Source: an uncultured cyanobacterium
GTDB lineage: Bacteria > Cyanobacteriota > Cyanobacteriia > PCC-6307 > Cyanobiaceae
DNA length: 64,000 nt
Assembly (NCBI GenBank): GCA_903871775.1
Contig: CAIQIA010000016.1
Location: 186,001 to 250,000, forward strand
Direction of reading: 5' to 3'
Positions within the stretch are counted from its first letter, which is position 1. Every line of letters begins with the position of its first letter. Shown here piece after piece: positions 51,486 to 61,989 of the stretch. The translations under genes and the position numbers were made by a program. The notes under the pieces were generated by a model. It was not told the DNA's origin. It ran no database searches and saw only the letters and a list, made by a program, of their open reading frames with translations.

Positions 51486-52673
51486 ATGACCACAGTCCCG
51501 AGTGCAGGAATGGCCCGAGCGGCTTCACCAACCCCCGGGGGGCTGCTGCCCCTGCCCCTGTCCGTCTGGCCGACGGAAACGCGCCTGCTGCTGGGGCTTG
51601 TGGTGACCTGGTGTCTCTTCGGCCTGCTGGTGCTGCTCTCGGCCAGCTGGTGGCCCTCGCTGCAGGAGACCGGCAATGGCTTTTACACCATTCAGCGCCA
51701 GCTGATCTGGCTGGCCATCAGTTGGGGGCTGCTGCTGCTGGTGATCCGCACCTCCATCCGGCGCCTGTTGCACCTGGCAGGGCCAGCGGTGCTGCTGGGC
51801 TGCGTGCTGATCGCCCTGACGCTCGTGGTGGGCACCGAGGTCAACGGGGCCAGCCGCTGGCTGGTGCTGGGCCCGATCCAGCTGCAGCCCACCGAACTCG
51901 TCAAACCGTTCGTGGTGCTGCAGGGTGCCGCCCTCTTTGCCCACTGGCGACGGATCAGCCCTGACCAGCGGATGCTGTGGCTGGGCGTCTTCGGTGCCCT
52001 GATCCTGCTGATCCTGAAACAGCCCAACCTCAGCACCGCCGCCCTCACCGGTCTGCTGCTCTGGTTCATCGCCCTGGCCTCGGGCATGCCCCTCACCATC
52101 ATGGGAGGCGTCGCCGGCCTCGGTGCCGCGGCCGGCACCCTCAGCATCCTCGTGAATGACTACCAGCGCGAGCGGGTCACCTCCTTCCTGAACCCCTGGA
52201 AAGACGCCCGCGACAGCGGCTACCAGCTGGTGCAGAGCCTGTTGGCCATCGGCTCCGGCGGCACCACCGGCAGCGGCTTCGGCCTCAGCACCCAGAAACT
52301 CTCGTACCTGCCGATCCAAACCACCGACTTCATCTTCTCGGTCTACGCCGAAGAGTTCGGCCTGGTGGGATCACTGGTGCTGCTGCTGTTCCTGGCGGTG
52401 TTCGGCCTGGTGGGTCTGCAGGTGGCCCTCCGGGCCCGGGGCAATCAGCTGCGCCTCGTGGCCATCGGCGCCACGACCCTGCTCGTCGGACAATCGATCA
52501 TGAACATCGCCGTCGCCAGCGGAGCCATGCCGACCACCGGTCTGCCCCTCCCCCTGGTGAGCTACGGCGGCAACTCCCTCCTGGCCAGCCTGTTCACGGC
52601 CGGTCTGCTGATCCGATGCTCCCTGGAATCCGCCGAACATTCATCGCCGGTCTCGGGGCGGTCACCCTCCTGA
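51486..52673 (+). CDS. ftsW: FtsW/SEDS-family peptidoglycan polymerase
   Basis: 395 aa with about ten membrane helices. SEDS landmarks: NGASRWLVLGPIQLQPTE, the catalytic-Asp region SFLNPWKDARDSGYQ, FIFSVYAEEFGLVG and LPLVSYGGNSLLAS. SEDS proteins polymerise lipid II with a partner PBP; FtsW acts at the septum, RodA in the side wall, and sequence alone does not fully separate them. The last 58 nt overlap the lytic transglycosylase gene. Confidence 0.9.
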   Translation: MTTVPSAGMARAASPTPGGLLPLPLSVWPTETRLLLGLVVTWCLFGLLVLLSASWWPSLQETGNGFYTIQRQLIWLAISWGLLLLVIRTSIRRLLHLAGPAVLLGCVLIALTLVVGTEVNGASRWLVLGPIQLQPTELVKPFVVLQGAALFAHWRRISPDQRMLWLGVFGALILLILKQPNLSTAALTGLLLWFIALASGMPLTIMGGVAGLGAAAGTLSILVNDYQRERVTSFLNPWKDARDSGYQLVQSLLAIGSGGTTGSGFGLSTQKLSYLPIQTTDFIFSVYAEEFGLVGSLVLLLFLAVFGLVGLQVALRARGNQLRLVAIGATTLLVGQSIMNIAVASGAMPTTGLPLPLVSYGGNSLLASLFTAGLLIRCSLESAEHSSPVSGRSPS

Positions 52674-53584
52674 CCGCCTGCGGGGCCAGTGGCGGACCAC
52701 CCGCCGCCCAGGCCCCCCAGCAGCCACCGGCCCCCCTGGCGGCCCTCGAGGACCAGGCCGGTCCGCCGGCCCCCAACGGTCGCCGCTACCCGCAGGTTCC
52801 CGACGAGCCGGGGCCCCTCGGTCAGCAACTGGGTGAGGTCGAGCAGGCCCTCGCCAGCGCCGATCTCGATGCCGACGCCCTGGCGTCCCTCGCCCATCGC
52901 CAGCAGGTGCTCTACCGCCGCTGGTCCCTCAGACCCGCATGGGACAGCGCCGTGCTGGCGGCCCTGCCAGCCCAGCTGCGGCCGCGGGCCCAACGCCAGG
53001 TGGACGCCCGGCGCGAATTCCTGGCCATGCACCGCCGGGCCCCCGTGGCCGACCAGCTGCCGGCGTGGCGGATCCTCACCCCCCTGCCGGCCGAACGCCT
53101 GCAGGCCGCCTACCGCAAGGCCGAACGGGAGACGGGCATCGACTGGGCCACCCTGGCCGCCATCAACCTCGTGGAAACGGGCATGGGACGCCTGCAGGGG
53201 CTGTCGGTGGCCGGTGCCCGCGGCCCGATGCAGTTTCTGCCGAGCACCTGGGCCGAGCCGGGCATCGGCCGCGGCTCGATCGACAACCCCGAAGACGCCA
53301 TCGCCGCAGCCGGCCGCTACCTGGTGCGCCGGGGCGGCAAGCAGAACCTGGCGCAGGCCATCTGGGGCTACAACAACAGCTGGCATTACGTGCGGGCGGT
53401 GCAGACCTACGCCGACCTGATGCGGCACGACCCCAGGGCGTTCCGCGCCTTCCACGGCTGGCAGATCCACTACGCCTCCCCCTCCGGTGATCTGTGGCTG
53501 CCCGAAGGCAGCGAGCACCTGCAGCCGGTGCCGGTGGCCGACCACCTGCGCCAGGCCCCGTGGAGCGCCCCTCCGGCTCGATAG
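52616..53584 (+). CDS. Lytic transglycosylase lipoprotein
   Basis: 322 aa. Signal peptide ending in lipobox LLTAC (Cys about 21), then a Pro/Ala-rich linker. The SLT domain starts near 160 with the catalytic E187 in AAINLVETGMGRL, followed by ARGPMQFLPSTW and WGYNNSWHYV. It cleaves murein glycan strands from the membrane side. Overlap with ftsW in another frame links strand synthesis with strand cutting. Confidence 0.9.
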   Translation: MLPGIRRTFIAGLGAVTLLTACGASGGPPAAQAPQQPPAPLAALEDQAGPPAPNGRRYPQVPDEPGPLGQQLGEVEQALASADLDADALASLAHRQQVLYRRWSLRPAWDSAVLAALPAQLRPRAQRQVDARREFLAMHRRAPVADQLPAWRILTPLPAERLQAAYRKAERETGIDWATLAAINLVETGMGRLQGLSVAGARGPMQFLPSTWAEPGIGRGSIDNPEDAIAAAGRYLVRRGGKQNLAQAIWGYNNSWHYVRAVQTYADLMRHDPRAFRAFHGWQIHYASPSGDLWLPEGSEHLQPVPVADHLRQAPWSAPPAR

Positions 53585-53593
53585 GCTGACGCC

Positions 53594-54349
53594 GTGACTG
53601 CCGCCTTCCCCGCCGCCCTGGCCTCCGTCGCCGACCTGGCTGCCCTGGCCCACTGGAGCGAGGGGCTGCTGCAGCGGGGGCTCGACCATCCCGGGCCATC
53701 CACCCTGCTGCTGGTGTTCACCGCCGGTCTGCTGACGAGCCTCGGGCCCTGCAACCTGTCGCTGCTGCCGGTGAGCGTGGCCTATCTGGCGGGCTTCGGC
53801 GATCGCGGCGGGCCGGTCTCCTCCGCCCCCTGGCAGCGCAGCCTGGGCTTCTGCAGCGGCGTCGTGGCGGCGCTGGTGCTGCTGGGCAGTGCCAGCGCCC
53901 TGCTGGGACGGCTCTACGGCCGCACCCCCGAAGGCCTGAACATCGCCGTGGCGGTGCTGGCCCTGCTGATGGGCCTCAACCTGCTGGGACTGCTGCCCCT
54001 GCGCCTGCCGGCAGGGCCCGACCCCGACCGTTGGCGCCAGCGGGTGCCGGCGGCCCTCGGACCCATGGCCGCCGGTCTGGCCTTCGGTCTGGCGGCGTCT
54101 CCCTGCACCACGCCGGTGCTCGCGGTGCTGCTCGCCTGGATCGGCCGCAGCGGTTCGGCGGCCCTGGGCATGGTGCTGCTGGCCTGTTTCGGGGCCGGCC
54201 AGGTGCTGCCGCTGCTGCTGGCCGGCAGCCTGGCGGCGGCCCTGCCGGTGCTGCTGGCCCTGCGGCCCCTGGGCCGCTGGATTCCATCCCTCAGCGGTGC
54301 CCTGCTGGTGGCCCTGGGGGGCCTGTCCCTGGTGGCCCAGCTGCCATGA
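53594..54349 (+). CDS. ccdA: Cytochrome c biogenesis protein CcdA
   Basis: 251 aa from GTG 53594, six membrane helices. The two redox Cys are C53 in [17 protein letters not shown] and C171 in [14 protein letters not shown]. CcdA moves reducing power across the thylakoid membrane for the System II haem-ligation pathway. ATGA overlap with ccs1 makes a functional pair. Confidence 0.93.
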   Translation: MTAAFPAALASVADLAALAHWSEGLLQRGLDHPGPSTLLLVFTAGLLTSLGPCNLSLLPVSVAYLAGFGDRGGPVSSAPWQRSLGFCSGVVAALVLLGSASALLGRLYGRTPEGLNIAVAVLALLMGLNLLGLLPLRLPAGPDPDRWRQRVPAALGPMAAGLAFGLAASPCTTPVLAVLLAWIGRSGSAALGMVLLACFGAGQVLPLLLAGSLAAALPVLLALRPLGRWIPSLSGALLVALGGLSLVAQLP

Positions 54350-55642
54350 GCGCGAGCCTGGCCCCGGCCCGGAGCGCCCTGCTGCGCGGCCTGGCGCTGC
54401 TGTCGGATCTGCGGTTGGCCATCGTGCTGCTGCTGGCCATCGCCCTGGCCAGCACCATCGGCACCGCCATCCCCCAGGGGGAGGAAGCCGGCTTCTATCT
54501 CGAGCGCTACGACGCCCACCCCTGGCTGGGGCTGCTCAAGGGGTCCGCCGTGCTGGGCCTCGGACTCGACCACCTGTACACCAGCTCCTGGTTCCTGGTG
54601 CTGCTGGCCTGGCTCAGCCTCGCGCTGCTGTTGTGCAGCCTGCGGCGCCAATGGCCGGCCCTGCAGGCCGGTCTGCGCTGGATCGACTACCGCCAGCCGC
54701 GACAGCTCAGCAAGCTGGCCATCGCCCTCAGCCGTGACAGTCACGACGGGCCGGCGGCCCTCGACCGGCTGGACGTGCTGCTGCGGCAGCGGGGCTGGGC
54801 GGTGCGTCGCCAGGACGGTCGGCTGGCGGCCCGCCGGGGCCTGCTCGGGCGGGTGGGGCCGCTGCTGGTGCATGCCGGCATGGTGGTGTTCATCGCCGGG
54901 GCCGTGGTCGGCGCCTTCGGTGGCCAGCGCCTCGAACGGTTTCTCGCCCCCGGGCACAGCCTTGAGCTGATCAGCCCCCGGGGCGGACCGGGCCTGGAGC
55001 TGGCTCTGGAGGCGTTCAGCATCGACCGGGACCCCCAGGGCCGCCCTGAGCAGTACACCTCCGAGCTGCTGCTGCGGGATCAGCCCGGCGACCCCGGCCA
55101 GCCGGCCCGGGTCAGCGTCAACCATCCCCTGCGCCACCGGGGCATCACGGTGTACCAGGCCGACTGGGGCCTGGCCCGGGTGGGGCTGCAGCTCGGCCGC
55201 AGCCCCGTGCTGCCCCTGCCGCTGCAGACCCTGCCCCAGCTGGGGGAGCAGGTGTGGGGCCTCGTGCTGCCCACCCGCCCCGATGGCTCAGTGCCGGTGC
55301 TGCTGACCCTGCGCAGCGAGCTGGGGCCCGCCGAGGTGTTCGGCGCCGACGGCCAGCGGCTGGGCCTGCTGGCGGTGGGGGGAGAACCGGTGGAGGTCGA
55401 AGGTCTGCCCCTGCGGCTCCGTGAGGTGCTGCCGGCCAGTGGACTGCTGATCAAGCGCGATCCCGGGGTGCCGCTGGTCTATGGCGGCTTTGCCGTGCTG
55501 CTGGCCGGCGGGGTGCTGAGCCTGATCGCCACCCGTCAGCTGTGGGCCATCGCCGATGGCGATCGCCTGCACGTGGGCGGGCTGTGCAACCGTGACCTCA
55601 CCGGCTTTGCCGACGGCCTGCCGGGGCTGGTGGACGAAGCCG

Positions 55643-56577
<935 letters not shown>

Positions 56578-56579
56578 GC

Positions 56580-57377
56580 TCACAGGGCCGCCAGGGCGGC
56601 CTCCCACTCCCGGTCGTCGAGGCCGGGGGCCGGCCCCAGCCAGAGCAGCAGCTCGCGGTTGCCGGCCGGACCATGCACCGGGGAGGCCACCAGCCCCCGG
56701 GGGTGCCACCCCAGGCCGGCCGCGGCCGTGGCCACCGCCACCACGGCATCGCGGCGCCCCCGGGGATCGCGCACGACGCCCCCCTTGCCGACCCGCTCGC
56801 GCCCCAGCTCGAACTGGGGCTTGACCAGCAGCACCGCCTCGGCGGCAGCGCCACCGGCCAGCAACCCCTGCAGGGCCGGCAGCACCAGGGTGAGGGAGAT
56901 GAACGAGAGGTCCGCGACGGCAAGGTCGGGCCAGTCCTCCCCCGGGGCGTAGAGATCATCCGGACGCAGATGGCGCACGTTGGTGCGTTCCCGCAGCACC
57001 AGGCGCGGATCCTGGCGCAGGCTCCAGGCCGTCTGGCCGTAGCCGACATCAATGCCATGGATGCGGCGGGCACCGTGCTGCAGCAGGCAGTCGCTGAAGC
57101 CACCGGTGGAGATGCCGGCATCGAGGCAGCAACGGTCGTGCACGCGGATCGGCAGCTGGTCCAGAGCGGCGGCCAGCTTCTCGCCGCCACGGGAGACAAA
57201 CCGGGGGGGCTGGCTGACCGTCGGCGTCGCCTCAAGGGCGATGAGCTGACCGGGCTTGTCGAGCACCTGCCCATCAAGGCGCACCCTGCCGGCCCGGATC
57301 AGCTGCTGCGCCTGCTGGCGACTGGCCACGAGCCCCAGCTCCTGCAGGCGCAGATCAAGGCGTTGGCGGCTGGCCAT
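56580..57377 (-). CDS. tlyA: TlyA-type rRNA 2'-O-methyltransferase
   Basis: 265 aa from ATG 57377. An N-terminal S4 RNA-binding domain (about 3-65; RLDLRLQELGLVASRQQAQQ) is followed by an FtsJ-like domain with SAM motif LDAGISTGGFSDCLLQ near 90. The family methylates 16S and 23S rRNA and was earlier called haemolysin A. Divergent from the next gene, with 144 nt between. Confidence 0.9.
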   Translation of the reverse strand: MASRQRLDLRLQELGLVASRQQAQQLIRAGRVRLDGQVLDKPGQLIALEATPTVSQPPRFVSRGGEKLAAALDQLPIRVHDRCCLDAGISTGGFSDCLLQHGARRIHGIDVGYGQTAWSLRQDPRLVLRERTNVRHLRPDDLYAPGEDWPDLAVADLSFISLTLVLPALQGLLAGGAAAEAVLLVKPQFELGRERVGKGGVVRDPRGRRDAVVAVATAAAGLGWHPRGLVASPVHGPAGNRELLLWLGPAPGLDDREWEAALAAL

Positions 57378-57521
57378 GGCAGTGCTGTCACAACGGCGAC
57401 CGGCCGCAGGGGCCTCCATCAGCCTGCCGTAACACAGACCGGCAACAAAACCGAGGAAAAGCGGTCGAGCCTCCGGTGACGCGGAAATCCGCCCGAGGAT
57501 TCATCCAACCCGAAGGGATGC

Positions 57522-57767
57522 ATGAACCCCTCCGAGACCAGCCCCGGCCAGATCCTGCCCTTTCCGCAGGTGCTGGAACCCGGCAGCTTCGTGCGGCTGC
57601 GCCAGCACCCCGACGATCTGCCGTCGTTCGAGCTGATCCGCTGCGAGGGTCGACGCTGCTGGGTGCGCCAGCAGGCCTGGGGGCCGCTGGTCGAATGGGA
57701 GGTGGCCCGCCGCAGCCTCACCCCCGACGATGGCCACTCGGAGAGGGGACGGCGCACCCCGGCCTAG
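57522..57767 (+). CDS. Small hypothetical protein, 81 aa
   Basis: 81 aa from ATG 57522, with GAAGGG just upstream. The core GSFVRLRQHPDDLPSFELIR, followed by RRCWVRQQAWGPLVEWEV, suggests a small SH3-like beta-barrel. Family not identified. It lies 26 nt before purB and may share its transcript. Confidence 0.72.
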   Translation: MNPSETSPGQILPFPQVLEPGSFVRLRQHPDDLPSFELIRCEGRRCWVRQQAWGPLVEWEVARRSLTPDDGHSERGRRTPA

Positions 57768-57793
57768 GGTGGTCGGTCGCGACCGACGGCAGC

Positions 57794-59089
57794 TTGATCG
57801 AGCGTTACACCCTCCCCGAGATGGGGGCGATCTGGACCGAAGAGGCCAAGTTCCAGAGCTGGCTGGACGTGGAGATCGCCTCCACCGAAGCCAACGCCGA
57901 ACTGGGCCGGGTGCCGGCCGAGGCGGTTGCCACCATCAAGGAGAAGGCCGGCTTCAGCGTTGCCCGCATCCTCGAGATCGAGGCTGAGGTGCGCCACGAC
58001 GTGATCGCGTTTCTCACCAACGTGAACGAGCACGTGGGTGATGCCGGCCGGTACATCCATGTGGGCATGACCAGCTCCGATGTGCTGGACACGGGGCTGG
58101 CGCTGCAGCTGAAGGCCTCGACGGCCCTGCTGCGCACCGAACTGGATGCCCTGGCCGAGGCGATCCGCCGCCAGGCCCGCGCCCACCGCGCCACGGTGAT
58201 GATCGGCCGCAGCCACGCGATCCATGGGGAGCCCATCACCTTCGGCTTCAAGCTGGCGGGCTGGCTGGCCGAGACCGAACGCAACCGGCAACGGCTGGAG
58301 CGCCTCGAGGCCGAGGTGGCCGTGGGGCAGATCAGCGGTGCGATGGGCACCTACGCCAACACCGACCCCCAGGTGGAAGCGCTGGCCTGCGCCCGGCTGG
58401 GTCTGACCCCTGACACGGCCAGCACCCAGGTGATCAGCCGCGACCGCCATGCCGCCTACGTGCAGACCCTGGCCCTGGTGGGGGCGTCGCTGGAGCGGTT
58501 CGCCACCGAGATCCGCAACCTGCAGCGCAGCGATGTGCTCGAAGTGGAAGAAGCCTTCGCCAAGGGCCAGAAGGGCAGTTCGGCCATGCCCCACAAGCGC
58601 AACCCCATCCGCAGCGAACGCATCAGCGGCCTGGCGCGGGTGCTGCGCAGCTATGTGGTGGCCGCCCTCGAGAACATGGCCCTCTGGCACGAACGCGACA
58701 TCAGCCACAGCTCGGTCGAACGGATGATGCTGCCCGACGTGAGCGTGACGCTGCATTTCATGCTGCGCGAGATGACCCGGGTGGTCGACGGCCTGGAGGT
58801 CTATCCGGCGAACATGGAGCGGAACATGAACGTCTACGGCGGCGTGGTGTTCAGCCAGGCGGTGCTGCTGGCCCTGGTGGCCAGCGGCCTCAACCGCGAG
58901 GAGGCCTACCGGATCGTGCAGGGCCATGCCCATGCCGCCTGGAATGTGGAGGGGGGCGACTTCCGCGCCCGCCTCGAAGCCGATCCCACGGTGACCGCCC
59001 GCCTGAGCCCGCAGCAGCTGGCCGACTGCTTCCGCGGCGACCGCCACCAGGAGAACCTGGAGGTGATCTATGGGCGGCTGGGGATCTGA
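57794..59089 (+). CDS. purB: Adenylosuccinate lyase
   Basis: 431 aa from TTG 57794, chosen because MIERYTLPEMGAIWTEEAKF is the family N-terminus. Cleaves SAICAR and adenylosuccinate in purine synthesis. The signature loop is SSAMPHKRNPIRSERISG, with TSSDVLDTGLALQ and GRSHAIHGEP earlier. Fumarase/aspartase superfamily, homotetramer. Confidence 0.96.
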   Translation: MIERYTLPEMGAIWTEEAKFQSWLDVEIASTEANAELGRVPAEAVATIKEKAGFSVARILEIEAEVRHDVIAFLTNVNEHVGDAGRYIHVGMTSSDVLDTGLALQLKASTALLRTELDALAEAIRRQARAHRATVMIGRSHAIHGEPITFGFKLAGWLAETERNRQRLERLEAEVAVGQISGAMGTYANTDPQVEALACARLGLTPDTASTQVISRDRHAAYVQTLALVGASLERFATEIRNLQRSDVLEVEEAFAKGQKGSSAMPHKRNPIRSERISGLARVLRSYVVAALENMALWHERDISHSSVERMMLPDVSVTLHFMLREMTRVVDGLEVYPANMERNMNVYGGVVFSQAVLLALVASGLNREEAYRIVQGHAHAAWNVEGGDFRARLEADPTVTARLSPQQLADCFRGDRHQENLEVIYGRLGI

Positions 59090-59144
59090 GCAGCCGTGGC
59101 GGGCAACGCGGGCCTGTGGCTACGCTGGCAGAAAGGGGAGGTCG

Positions 59145-59588
59145 ATGGCAGACCAGCAGCATTCAGCACCAGGCACCGGGCGGTCCCGGCCGTCACGACG
59201 GCGAATCCACTGCCCGTTGCATCCCGAGACGCGACTGCTGAGCGTGTCGGCGAAGCTGTCGTTGTTCACCACCGAACTGGGCGACCTCATCGTGCGTGGC
59301 CATGGGCGAGCCACGGCTGCCAACCTGATGCTGGCCTATCGGCAGGTCGTACCCCTGCATAACGAGTGGCTGGAGGGGTTCTGGTGTGACGACTGCCAGC
59401 AAACCCGCTGGTGGCATGTGCAACGCCACGACCGGGTGAGGCATACCCTCAGACCGGTGGCCCCGGGGCTGTGGCAACAGGCCGCCGGGGTGATTCACCC
59501 CCGGGGAAACCCCACCGTCAGCGACTTCAGCCGCCGCGCCGCGAGGGCCAACGGCATCCATGGTCTAAAACAATTTGGAACCATCTAG
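59145..59588 (+). CDS. Hypothetical protein with possible zinc site
   Basis: 147 aa from ATG 59145, preceded by GGGGAGG. Basic N-terminus (GRSRPSRRR). C23 and H26 in HCPLHPE and C81 and C84 in WCDDCQQTRWW could bind one zinc in a CxxH-CxxC arrangement. The Trp-rich QQTRWWHVQRHD segment follows. No membrane helix. I do not recognise the family; it comes after purB by 55 nt. Confidence 0.72.
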   Translation: MADQQHSAPGTGRSRPSRRRIHCPLHPETRLLSVSAKLSLFTTELGDLIVRGHGRATAANLMLAYRQVVPLHNEWLEGFWCDDCQQTRWWHVQRHDRVRHTLRPVAPGLWQQAAGVIHPRGNPTVSDFSRRAARANGIHGLKQFGTI

Positions 59589-59749
59589 GAACGCACCGGA
59601 TCAACAGCTATTGTAAAGAATGGAGTGCACAAACACCCCACCTTCTGAAGTGAATGGTGATTGAGCGTGACTCTCACCCACTTCTGAAGATCTGACGACT
59701 CACTGCGTGAACAATCCTGGTACCAAGCAGATCAAACGTTTCTAACGAT
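59589..59749. other. AT-richer intergenic region with repeated CTTCTGAAG
   Basis: 161 nt between the hypothetical gene and pseB. CTTCTGAAG, an interrupted palindrome, occurs at 59642-59650 and again at 59681-59689, 39 bp apart. The pseB promoter is probably here, but I see no convincing -35/-10 pair. This is where composition starts to fall. Confidence 0.6.
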
Positions 59750-60772
59750 ATGAAGGCGTCTTTCGCAGCAGGAAGCTCTCTACTCATCACTGGCGGCACC
59801 GGCAGTTTTGGCAAGGCGTTTGTGCGCACCGTGCTGGAGCGTTATCCAGAAGTAGAGCGGCTTGTGGTGTTCAGCCGTGATGAACTCAAGCAGTGGGAGA
59901 TGCAGCAGATGCTGCCGGCTGCTCGCTATCCCCAGCTGCGCTTCTTTCTGGGTGACGTGCGCGATCGCCGGCGGCTGGAGAGAGCCTTGCATGGGATCGA
60001 TACGGTGGTGCATGCGGCAGCTTTAAAGCAGGTGCCAGCAGCCGAATACAACCCAATGGAGTTCGTCAAAACGAATGTGATCGGTGCCCAGAACCTGATC
60101 GAGGCCTGCCTGGATACCCATGTGAAGCGCTTGGTGGCGCTCTCCACCGACAAGGCGGCTGCACCGGTGAATCTCTATGGCGCCACGAAGCTGTGCTCCG
60201 ATAAACTTTTCATCGCAGCTAACGAATATGCGGGATCGGCTGTAGGGTTTTCAGTTGTGCGCTATGGCAATGTCATGGGGTCCAGGGGTTCGGTGATCCC
60301 CTTTTTTTTGGAGCGAGCGTCAACGGGTGTGTTGCCGATTACGGACCCACGCATGACTCGATTTAACATTTCATTGCAGGAAGGAGTAGAGATGGTGCTT
60401 TGGGCCCTAGCCAATGCCCATGGCGCGGAGTTGTTCGTACCGCGGATCCCGAGCTATCGGATCACCGATGTGGCCGAAGCGATCGGACCAACCTGCGAGA
60501 AGCCAGTGACTGGGATTCGACCTGGCGAAAAGATCCACGAAGAGATGATCACTGCCGCCGACAGCTTCACCACAGTGGATCTGGGTAATTACTATGCAAT
60601 CTTGCCCACCTCTGGTCCATCAGCAGCAAATAGTTACTGCCAACGCACAGGTGCGCAACCGGTTCCGGAAGGGTTTGCCTATAGTTCCGGCAGCAACCCA
60701 GCATTCCTATCGGTATCACAGATCCGAGAGCTGATTGTGGAGCATCTAAATCCCGATTTTCAACCAGTCTGA
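59750..60772 (+). CDS. pseB: UDP-N-acetylglucosamine 4,6-dehydratase (inverting)
   Basis: 340 aa. First step of pseudaminic acid synthesis, giving the 4-keto L-arabino sugar from UDP-GlcNAc. NADP motif LLITGGTGSFGKAF, then VVHAAALKQVP and the catalytic region STDKAAAPVNLYGATK, with PRMTRFNISLQEGVEM further on. The closely related retaining enzymes are longer membrane proteins. GC content is already below the window mean. pseC starts 8 nt later. Confidence 0.93.
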   Translation: MKASFAAGSSLLITGGTGSFGKAFVRTVLERYPEVERLVVFSRDELKQWEMQQMLPAARYPQLRFFLGDVRDRRRLERALHGIDTVVHAAALKQVPAAEYNPMEFVKTNVIGAQNLIEACLDTHVKRLVALSTDKAAAPVNLYGATKLCSDKLFIAANEYAGSAVGFSVVRYGNVMGSRGSVIPFFLERASTGVLPITDPRMTRFNISLQEGVEMVLWALANAHGAELFVPRIPSYRITDVAEAIGPTCEKPVTGIRPGEKIHEEMITAADSFTTVDLGNYYAILPTSGPSAANSYCQRTGAQPVPEGFAYSSGSNPAFLSVSQIRELIVEHLNPDFQPV

Positions 60773-60780
60773 GCAAGCCA

Positions 60781-61989
60781 GTGATCATCCAGGCTGCACC
60801 CTCCAGTCAAGCGGCAACGGCTGACTTCCTCCCCTACGGCCGTCAGACGATCACCGAAGCCGACATCGCCGCGGTGGAAGCGGTGCTGCGCAGCCCCTTT
60901 CTCACCCAAGGCCCAGCAGTTCCAGCCTTTGAGAAGGCGGTGGCCGCAAAAGTGGGAGCCGCTTATGGCGTGGCGACAAATAGCGCCACAAGCGCGCTGC
61001 ACATCGCCTGCCTTGCCTTGGGGCTTGGACCAGGTGATCGGCTCTGGACATCGCCGATCACCTTCGTGGCCTCAGCCAACTGCGGCCGCTACTGCGGCGC
61101 TGCTGTGGATTTTGTGGATATTGAGCCCACCACGGGGCTGATGAGCGTGACGTCGCTCGAGCAGAAGCTACAGCAGGCTGAACGCAGCGGCACCCTGCCG
61201 AAGGTGGTGGTACCAGTACATCTGGCCGGCAGCAGCTGCAACATGGCTGCGATCGGGGCGCTGGCTGAGCGTTATGACTTTGCAGTGCTGGAGGATGCCA
61301 GCCATGCAATCGGCGGCCGCTACCGCGGCGAACCGGTGGGCAACTGCCGCCACAGCGCCATCACGGTGTTCAGCTTTCACCCGGTGAAGATCATCACCAC
61401 TGGAGAGGGAGGGCTGGCCACCACCAACGACCCGCAACTGGCACAGTCGATGGCGGAGCTGCGCAGTCATGGCATTGTGCGCGATCCGGAGCGCTTTGAG
61501 CGGCCAGCAGCGGGACCCTGGGTGTATGAGCAGCAGCAGCTGGGCTTCAATTACCGAATGACTGACCTGCAGGCTGCGTTGGGGCTTAGCCAGCTAGAGC
61601 GGTTGGAGGCAACAGTGGAAGAACGCAACCGGCTGCTGCAGACCTACCGAGAGCTGCTTGCGGAATTGCCAGTGCAATTGCTCGACGTGCCCAAGGACGT
61701 TCTTAGCTCGGTACACTTGGCGGTGATCCGGATGGATCGGGCCAGCCCTACGCAGCACCGGCAGATCTTTGAAAGCTTACGGAATTCAAACATTGGCGTA
61801 CAACTTCACTATAGTCCGGTTCATCTTCATCCCTACTATCGCACGCTAGGATTTATGGAAAAGACTTATCCCGAGGCCGAAATGTACGCAACAAGCGCGC
61901 TCAGCCTGCCACTATTTCCTGGCTTAAAAAAGTCAGAGAGCACCAATGTGGCAGAAACATTACACTTTTTAATCAAAGATTATGCCTAA
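60781..61989 (+). CDS. pseC: PseC-type UDP-4-keto-6-deoxy sugar aminotransferase
   Basis: 402 aa from GTG 60781. A DegT/DnrJ/EryC1/StrS PLP enzyme; the internal aldimine Lys is K203 in SFHPVKIITTGEGG, and LEDASHAIGGRY carries the PLP-binding Asp. The start PYGRQTITEADIAAVEAVL is typical of PseC. It makes UDP-4-amino-4,6-dideoxy-AltNAc from the PseB product. The 3' end overlaps the next gene by 8 nt. Confidence 0.92.
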   Translation: MIIQAAPSSQAATADFLPYGRQTITEADIAAVEAVLRSPFLTQGPAVPAFEKAVAAKVGAAYGVATNSATSALHIACLALGLGPGDRLWTSPITFVASANCGRYCGAAVDFVDIEPTTGLMSVTSLEQKLQQAERSGTLPKVVVPVHLAGSSCNMAAIGALAERYDFAVLEDASHAIGGRYRGEPVGNCRHSAITVFSFHPVKIITTGEGGLATTNDPQLAQSMAELRSHGIVRDPERFERPAAGPWVYEQQQLGFNYRMTDLQAALGLSQLERLEATVEERNRLLQTYRELLAELPVQLLDVPKDVLSSVHLAVIRMDRASPTQHRQIFESLRNSNIGVQLHYSPVHLHPYYRTLGFMEKTYPEAEMYATSALSLPLFPGLKKSESTNVAETLHFLIKDYA

